From Zerene cesonia (taxonomy: Eukaryota; Arthropoda; Insecta; Lepidoptera; Pieridae), in contig NC_052129.1 in the NCBI RefSeq assembly GCF_012273895.1, positions 1,116,001 to 1,180,000 of the forward strand: a DNA stretch of 64,000 bases. The letters run 5' to 3'. This document shows, piece after piece, positions 1-64,000 of the stretch. The number at the start of each line of letters is the position of its first letter. Within the stretch, counting starts at the first letter, position 1. The notes under the pieces are model-generated. The model saw only the letters and a list, made by a program, of their open reading frames with translations, was not told the DNA's origin and ran no database searches. The position numbers and the translations under genes were made by a program.

Positions 1-646
1 ATAAACTTTTAGGTTAGATTGAATTAGACATCGCTATTTCCAACTTCATTAACCGTTGCATGACCCTCGACAGTAATAGCTCTCCCAAGTGGGTTTTAAC
101 ACATTCTCTTTATGAGCATGAAACGAATCGAGTGCCAACGCCAACGGCATATTCTGCGAAATTGCCAAAATTGTATAGAATAAGATGTGAATAAAAAACT
201 TATTGGCTTTTGTAAAATCAGTAGGAATACGTTTAAACGACGTATGTAGAAGGTAAATAGTATGTCTTTAACGATGTTGGTGGCGCCTGGCGGTATATTT
301 TTATATTATAGCATGAAATAACAATGTTATATTTTTCTGAATATTTATCACTATAAATTATACCTACCGTTTACAAGTAGCAAATAGCAACGACTTAGAT
401 GATGAATTTCATAGTTTAAAATTAAAGCTTAAAGTAAGTACTATATAAACACATTGTAAATAGATTAAAAAGAGAAAGTAACATATTAGCGATATAACTA
501 ACCTTTGCTAGAGATACGACTAGGTGAATATTATGTGTGCTTGTCGATGTTTCATAATGGGAGTTTCAAATATTCACTTTTTATAATAATGTTTGAAGCT
601 TCCATGTGCTACAAGCATCTCTATAAGTCGCAACAAAATGTTTCAG
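1..646 (+). other. Intron sequence upstream of a terminal exon
   Basis: AT-rich sequence with no convincing coding content. It ends in TTTCAG at 641-646, a good acceptor for the exon that follows. The open frame continuing upstream to 505 lacks coding character and reads as intron. Confidence 0.5.
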
Positions 647-1044
647 AAATCGCCCCAATCCATCACCAGCAAATGTCGCCAATACGTTCGCTGAAAAAAA
701 GTGAATCGCCGACAAGTCTGAGCAAACGCGTCGACAAAACACCGACAACGCCCACTAGTCTCACTCCCATTGATGAGACCAAAGCTCTCGATTTGAACAA
801 AGTGAACGGCATTAATGGAGTGAACAGCAACCAGCTAACTCCCGAAACTCCAGTGAAGGAAACGATTAAGGAAAAGGAAGTGATTAAGAAGTCGACCGAG
901 GCCACCCAAGTCGCGCCCGGAGTCGTCGACACAACACTAGTGAACGACAACGCTGGCTCCGGAGGCCTGACAGCCGCCGAAGTGCTCGACAGAGCCCGGT
1001 CTAGATTTGACAAGTTCTGGGGCAAAAAGGAAGATGACGTTTAA
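647..1044 (+). CDS. C-terminal exon of an unrecognised protein
   Basis: I do not recognise this protein. The exon begins after the TTTCAG acceptor with two bases completing a split codon, then encodes about 132 residues to a TAA at 1042-1044. The first part is rich in Ser, Thr and Pro, with several S/T-P sites (SPIRSLKKSESPTS, TPTTPTSLTP, LTPETP) like a phosphorylated disordered tail. The last 25 residues change character: a Gly-Ser stretch and then a short amphipathic helix, LTAAEVLDRARSRFDKFWGK, before an acidic end EDDV. Codon use is GC-richer than the flanks. Upstream exons lie outside the window. A cytoskeletal or scaffold protein is possible but only a guess. Confidence 0.65.
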
Positions 1045-1103
1045 TCTGACAGTTCAGCCATTTTCGTTCATTATGACATTCGCTTGGGAAATGTCAATTT
1101 TCG

Positions 1104-1109
1104 AATAAA
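1104..1109 (+). terminator. Likely polyadenylation signal
   Basis: AATAAA lies about 60 bases after the stop codon of the exon at 647-1044, a normal place for the cleavage signal of a short 3' UTR. Confidence 0.6.
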
Positions 1110-2385
1110 CATTCTGTTTCTTTCGCGGTAACTCGATTCGAAGAATGGTGAATGAGACAGCATGTATGTTCGATAGGGTGAGGTCACACAACATCGCATT
1201 TAATACAATAATGGGCTAATTATCCTATGGTTATAAAATCGCGATTTGCAAATAAACGTAGGATTTATGTATTTGATAGCTTCGCTTCGGTAACGACGAT
1301 TAATAATATATTTATTATTTATTGTATAATAACGATCACTGTCTATAAAATAGGAGTGTGGTGGCTTGTGATAGTAGATATGATCTGGTCGAAGTAGAAT
1401 TATAGTGTGATTTATGAAATTATCGCATGTATTGAGTATTGACTCTAAGCAGGACAACAATACGGTTGGACCCCTATAGCATTTAATAATAAATATTAAT
1501 ATAATAACAATAAGTTCCCATTTCAATTGTTTTCATCTTTAATTGTTATTTTGTACCTACATAATTAAGTACTTTATTTAAATGTTAAACGTAATAAAAA
1601 TTACTACTACTACGGAAATAAGTGTCGAAAATTTAAAAGGGATTAAGGTGTCACATGGTTTTTACTTTTGTCAAAATTGCTTTCCTACTGCTTCACTACT
1701 GGCAACAAATAAACAATGTTACATTTTACTTTTTTATAACAACCTTTCCGTCCATAGGAAATTTTTTGTTGTTTTTTTTTTTTTTATTAAAGTAATGAAA
1801 ATAATTTCTCATCCTATAATGAAGAAAATACACACTTTTGGTAAGCGGAAATATAGAATATCATGGCAACATCGTTCGTGTCAAGATAAGTGGACAACAT
1901 AAAACAAAATTTGTGGAAAATTGTTACATAAATTGCAATAATAAATTTAAATTGAACATTTCAACTGGTAAAACTCAGAATAATAATGAATTAAATAAAT
2001 TCATAATGATTTAATATTTTATATGTAAATCTATTTTATTACTTCCGATAATGTAGTTATACAGATTCGTTCATTTTTGACAAAAAGAACTAACATGGGC
2101 TATGTATACTTTCTAAATGCATTTGCTAGCCGTCCAAAGTAGTATTTTTTGCAAAATAATACCAAAATAATATATTTTGTCAAAGAATTATTTCTACAGC
2201 TTTGTATCAAAACTATGAGAAAAGCATATATTTTATAATAATCTACATTAGTCTTCGTCTATGTAATCTATGATCTGTGGAAGCATTAAATTGGCGGGAA
2301 TATTGATGGCATTATCTTTAATTTAGCAATTAGCAGTATTTTAATAAAGTATTCAACAAACATATTAAAGCTTAAGCCTTAAATT
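1110..2385. other. Intergenic stretch
   Basis: AT-rich sequence between the end of the unknown gene and the ZAD gene. The small open frames here have no coding bias or recognisable domain. The last 100 bases should hold the promoter and 5' leader of the ZAD gene, but I see no clear core element. Confidence 0.5.
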
Positions 2386-3069
2386 ATGGAATTATCTCCT
2401 CAGTCTTGTCGGATTTGCTTATCCGTTTCGGAATTTAATATATCTCTATTCAGTAATTACAGTAAAAGAAGCAATATGATTGATAAAATATTGGTGTGTT
2501 TAAAAATTGTTATCGAAGAAACTGATTACTTGAATACAATTTGCTATAAATGTGCAAACAACGTTGACAGATTTTACGATTTTATTATGGATGTTAAAAA
2601 ATATCAAAATTTATATGAAAAACAAGAAAATGAATCACGACATAATATCAACAGTGTAAATCGCTCGATAAACCGTCACGTCACCTCTTACGTGAGGGAG
2701 CAAGTAATCGACGCAGATTATACATTTTCCTTTCTCGAAATGTCCAACAATGAGGACAGAAAGGAGAATAAACAGTCGAGTCCATTGTTCTCATACTTTT
2801 CGCCGCCAAACGTTCTCGTAAATCAGTCGAATGAACCGAAATGGAAAACTCCGCGGATACGATTAGAAAATATCAATAAGGAGGAAGATAAGAGAGACGT
2901 TTATTTGAAAAGGAAATTGGATAAACCAAAACATTTATCCGGTGACATATTCGAATCTCAATCAGATCTCGAGGAGACGGATTTTAAACGGCCGGATTGG
3001 AAACTAACTCCTGATAAAAATCTCATTAAACGGGTGAGGGAAAAATGTTTCGGCCGATCTGATTTTTAA
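2386..3069 (+). CDS. ZAD-domain protein without C2H2 fingers
   Basis: A single uninterrupted 227-residue frame. The N-terminus is a ZAD (zinc-finger-associated domain, zf-AD): C8-R-I-C11 and C53-Y-K-C56 supply the four zinc ligands, followed by the typical helix NNVDRFYDFIMDVKKYQNLY. ZADs are found mainly in arthropods, where they normally dimerise C2H2 transcription factors. Residues 80-227 are basic and polar (for example KRKLDKPKH) and contain no CxxC...HxxxH finger, so this is either a ZAD-only protein or a truncated paralogue. The start was chosen because ATG directly precedes the domain in a plausible context (AAATTATGG). The stop is TAA at 3067-3069. Nuclear DNA-associated function is inferred from the family only. 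Confidence 0.85.
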   Translation: MELSPQSCRICLSVSEFNISLFSNYSKRSNMIDKILVCLKIVIEETDYLNTICYKCANNVDRFYDFIMDVKKYQNLYEKQENESRHNINSVNRSINRHVTSYVREQVIDADYTFSFLEMSNNEDRKENKQSSPLFSYFSPPNVLVNQSNEPKWKTPRIRLENINKEEDKRDVYLKRKLDKPKHLSGDIFESQSDLEETDFKRPDWKLTPDKNLIKRVREKCFGRSDF

Positions 3070-6000
3070 CACAATTTACGCGTAAACTCATTCAACTGTA
3101 GGATTACAGTATCAATTACAGTGTACTTATTTGTTTATCGAGTGTGTTAATTAATCATTTATGGGATTCCGTAGAAACAGGGTAAAGTTAGAATTGATTT
3201 AAGAATTTTCCAGTAGATATATACAATGTTTAGGTGCCTGTTATTTTTTCTATTGTATAATATAAATGGACGAATATTTGCTTTTAATTTTCAATAATTT
3301 TACCAATTAAATTCTTCTTACCTAATAACTGCAACTTTGATGTAATTGTATCTAATTGCTGTGTTAAGAAATGTAGGTACCCTTTATTTTCCTTTTATTA
3401 CATAATATATTCAATTGTATAAGGAGTTTGTTAAACTATTTCGTGTTACGATTATTGTCATTCAATATTTCAATGTTATATTGTTACTGAACCTTTGTTT
3501 CAATTAAATGTCATATTTAAATCTGATACTAAGCATATTGTTTTTTTGCGCACAAAATTTTTTTCAACCTGCCCTATTGTTCGTATGTTACTATTTACTC
3601 CATAGAATTTTGAAGAAATAGCTTTGCTACGGATTTAAGCGTTTGATTTTTGTTGTTATTATACATCAAAATGGACACCTCAATAAAATTTTAAAATATA
3701 AAATGTTTTTTATTATACACCCTTTACAAGTAGGTATTTATAATATTTTTTTATTATCGCACCGCAAACAGAAAGAACAACATATCGGGTTCGTTTTCAC
3801 TGATCGGTATTTGATTGATTTACAGTTGTAGACAGAATTGAAGATTGAAAATATTTCCAACCAATAACATGTCAATAGGATGAACAGATTATACACCAAA
3901 CTAAGTATTTTAATTTCCCTTTAACTCTCACATATGTACAGATTATATTTATATCTCGCTCAGTCACGAGAGCCGGGAAAATACTATACAGGATCATTAA
4001 ATCTTATATTTTGTACAATCTAGCATGATTATCATGTCAGGTTATAATAAAGTGAGTAAATGCTATGCACCTCTCAAAAAGCCGTCAACACAGCCAACAG
4101 AGTGGAAATAATTAGTTATATAATTACTTATTGTATCAAAAGTTATTACGAGACAGGTAAAAAGTAAATGTTATTATTTAAAGTTTCTAATAACGCTTAT
4201 TAAACGTAAATTATACATCTGAATAAATTAAGCTTATACTTTAATATTTGATTATTTAATTGAATTCATGGCATTAACTAACAAATTAAATTAACAAAGT
4301 AAATCACGTGGTTATGTTAAAATAAAACAAAATTTAAGAACAGTTAATTCATGACTTTATTTGTATCAATTCTTACACGTATCTAAAGAAAATATCTCCT
4401 CATTCACTATAGACTGTTATATATAAATCACATTGAACATTACACTAAATAAATTTAAATTAAGCATTATTCATGGCAGGACACAACAGATGAAGATATG
4501 ACAATTCTACATTATTAGCTTACACATGCTCCGATAAAATTACACGCTACACTGAAATAACATTAATATCGAACATTTTAATTGTGATCAAAACGTTTGA
4601 ATGTGAATTAAATTATCATACAAAATTATATTCAACTTTACAATATACATAATTTCAAATTATGGTCCCAAAAACAATATCAGGCGTTCGTAATTTTAAA
4701 ATAACAATTTAAGCTTAAACAATATATAAAATAGGGTAGTTATATGTTAACCCTGTATCACCATTATACGTAGCAAGAAAATTTTAACAACTAATGAGTA
4801 TTTCGTGAACATTCAACAAAACAATGAGCCAAATATTATTGAGAATTAAAATTCACGTGGAATGTCTACAGCCGTTCGATAATAATTAAAACAGAATTCA
4901 TTCCCAGATACAATTCGTTTCATAATAACATTTCGGATAAAATAATGCAACAGCAATAAAAAAACAAATTGGAAGACAAAAAAACGTCTTATCGCGAAAA
5001 TAATAAATTTACGAATTTTACTGGTACATATTTAATATTTAAAATCACTTATTGATACAGAAAGCAGAATAGTTAACAAAGTTATGGCACTTATAGCGGG
5101 AAATGAAATTGCAAGTTAAAATAAAGAATAAAACGGAAGCTAAAATGAAGCACATACATTTATATACTGTTTACGTATGAAATTACGAAACACTATATCT
5201 ACGGAATACAGTTTAGTTTATTATTTGCGTTTATTGATTACTATAAAGAAATGAAATTTAACGAAAATCAAAGAAAAAAACTAACAAAAAAAACCTATTA
5301 AAAATACTATCACAATTAGTAAATCTATATCTAAATCAAACATCTACCCTAAACACGAAGTACTCGTACGAAGAGATTAAAAATTTTTCACAAAAAAAAT
5401 TACAACTTTAAAAAAGTGTGATATTTATATTAAATCTATATGCCTCAACATTGTAATACTGAAAAAAAGTACGTTTTTTTTTAAGTTCCTACTCGCCTGA
5501 AGAGCGTGCCGTCTCACTCTAATATGTATATCTTATTCACTTTACAATGCGTTACAAAATACATAGTCTAGGTAAAGCTTACATTTTTTTAATGTTACGT
5601 TAGAGTACAACACTCAAGAATTTCGAAAAAAGCTATTTTATATGAAAGTGTTATGAAATTTTATTCATTATATTCATATACATTCATTCAGTGCTAATAT
5701 GAAATCTTTAAGACATGAATCATATATATTAAAATACATCCAAACAATGAATTAGCAAAGCGTTTATTACAAAATTCTTTACACGAACCATTATAAATCC
5801 CATCGTGATAAACACAGGTCTCAAATTCATTCCACATTATTACTAAATAGAAAAATTAGAACGAACCAGTATCTGTATCGTAATCACTCTATTTAATTTA
5901 AACTACTGTCTAAAAATGGCGGCAATAATGCGTTACAGTATTCATTGTTCCTAATCGTAGCTTGAAAGGTTACATCTACAGTTTTTAAGAAATAGCAATA

Positions 6001-6270
6001 TGTAGTTTGCATATAAAAACTGTTACAAGAATACAAAATATAGAAATGACTTTTTTTTATTATTTAAAAATGTACTTTACTGCATGAATCCTAGAAGACA
6101 CATTATTAAAAAAAAAAACATCGAACAACCTTTTCCATATTCAAACATTAAAATTCCCACACGCAAAAAACAAAAAAAACATACAAATTCCAACTTTAAA
6201 CACCGCGCTCAAAATTCAAATATATTTCCAAAAAGTTTTGTGGTGTGACATCGACAAATATATATCTGTC
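3070..6270. other. Non-coding stretch: ZAD-gene 3' flank and probable MAST 3' UTR
   Basis: Very AT-rich, with no coding open frame and few recognisable repeats. The right part lies directly downstream of the MAST stop codon (minus strand) and probably includes its 3' UTR. Several minus-strand AATAAA signals are present (for example 5217-5222, 5230-5235, 4356-4361) but none can be preferred by eye. For the ZAD gene, plus-strand AATAAA at 3682-3687 is a candidate. Confidence 0.4.
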
Positions 6271-62904
<56,634 letters not shown>

Positions 62905-64000
62905 CGCCTCTCACTAAACAACACACCGACACACTAATATTTTCGCCATTTAAAACAACCGATATTTCAATTTGTTCTCCATTATAGCAATATATTATCA
63001 CGTTAAATTATTTCGCTTCCGCACCAGCGATAAATATCGCTTTATTTCAAAACAGAAAACAAGCTCTTTTTAAAATACTTTATGCCATCATAAATTTACG
63101 CGACATAGCACTTCTCACAAATTGACAAATACTAAATTATTTCATTAGATGTCATTTTGCAAGCTGATTCTTTTTTTCTCTTAAGTTTTAACGGCTCATG
63201 ATACACCATTTTTGAGTAAAACATACAATATGTGCACCGATGTTGCCTGACGAGAAAATTAAGATAGCCAAATGCATATTTTGTTATTTATTACGTTATC
63301 CGTGCGTCGTGTTTAAATTGATCTGGTATTTTTAAACCGATAATTTATTTTTTTTATAAAATGTGCTACTTAACTGAACTTCATTAGTACCACAGTGTAG
63401 ATAGAAAAACTGTCTACGACCACATGGGTAACAAAGATTTTTTTTTTCAATTATTTGAGTTATATATTAAGATGAATTTAGTTATCTTATGAAATATAAT
63501 GTATATTCACAGATTTTCTATGATTCCCCCACCTGGATATCTAAGTAACTCTCAGGAATATTCCAATAAAAATTCAATTATTTTGATTCTGTTTCCGGGT
63601 GTAAGAGAAAAAAATTGAATCTTCAGTATCTTCAGTATACTAAAAAAATTATTTTAGTAATGTTTTAGTTATATGTACATTAAATAGTTACATCATAAGA
63701 TTGCGCACAATTTTAATGTCCTATTCTATACAGACATAAAGTACAAAAATGTGCCAATAAAAAAAAATAGAAAAGGTAACAAAGAAAAAAATAACAAATA
63801 TCAATCGTAATTATAGCGTATTAGCTAGCATAAGCTAGCTACAGTCACTTAACTCTTTCGAGCCCTTTTTTTAAAAAGGGATTCATTCCACTATTTTTAG
63901 CCCGACTTTATGGAAGGGGAATGGCGAAGGTGTTGCCATATAAAAAAATGCATTGTTCTTGACGTATATTGCTTTTTACTAACGTCTAACTTATCCACCT
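62905..64000 (-). other. Upstream region of the MAST start exon
   Basis: Should contain the 5' UTR and promoter of this transcript. AT-rich, with no clear TATA box or CpG-rich core. Rightmost 200 bases show nothing I can name. Confidence 0.4.

Overview
This is an AT-rich nuclear genome window from an insect, almost certainly a moth or butterfly (Lepidoptera). The evidence is GT-AG introns, a ZAD-domain gene, and many copies of short dispersed repeats of the lepidopteran kind: Helitron-like copies whose edges read CTAGCTGCGCCCCGCGG, and tRNA-derived SINEs ending in (GATGAT)n. Nothing in it looks bacterial or viral. Five N tracts interrupt the sequence: 11304-11445, 16533-17532, 21330-21339, 30797-31796 and 46638-47637. 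The three 1000-base tracts look like placeholder gaps.

Region 1 (1-1110, + strand) holds the last exon of an unrecognised protein. Region 2 (2386-3069, + strand) is a small intronless gene with a ZAD zinc-binding domain and no following C2H2 fingers. Region 3 (3070-6270) is AT-rich and without coding content; it probably contains the 3' UTR of the large gene.

Region 4 (6271-62904, - strand) is one large gene: a microtubule-associated serine/threonine kinase (MAST family; Drosophila orthologue drop out, dop). I rebuilt 37 coding exons by hand from splice sites, reading-phase continuity and family motifs. In order the protein has a MAST N-terminal motif, the DUF1908/MAST pre-kinase domain, an AGC-type kinase domain (glycine loop, AMKK lysine, HRDLKPDN, DFG, APE and AGC C-tail all visible), a low-complexity linker with a His-X repeat, a PDZ domain, and a long charged C-terminal tail. 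It would be about 1,740 residues. Phases close at every junction that can be tested except around the two gaps that fall inside exons 15 and 31.

The introns are loaded with mobile DNA. The first intron (about 22.9 kb) holds most of it: a hAT element with a perfect 8-bp target duplication and a Harbinger-type element nested inside it, a LINE 3' end encoding the last residues of a reverse transcriptase ORF, two tRNA-derived SINEs, many Helitron-like copies, and two diverged CRE+TATA modules. Elsewhere there is a perfect 29-bp hairpin whose loop is a SINE fragment, an inverted composite duplication, and several introns whose first bases run straight into a tandem repeat. I found no new multi-gene system. 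The points most worth following up are the two duplicated CRE/TATA modules, the nested transposon, the hairpin, the His-X coding repeat and the conflict inside the kinase domain.
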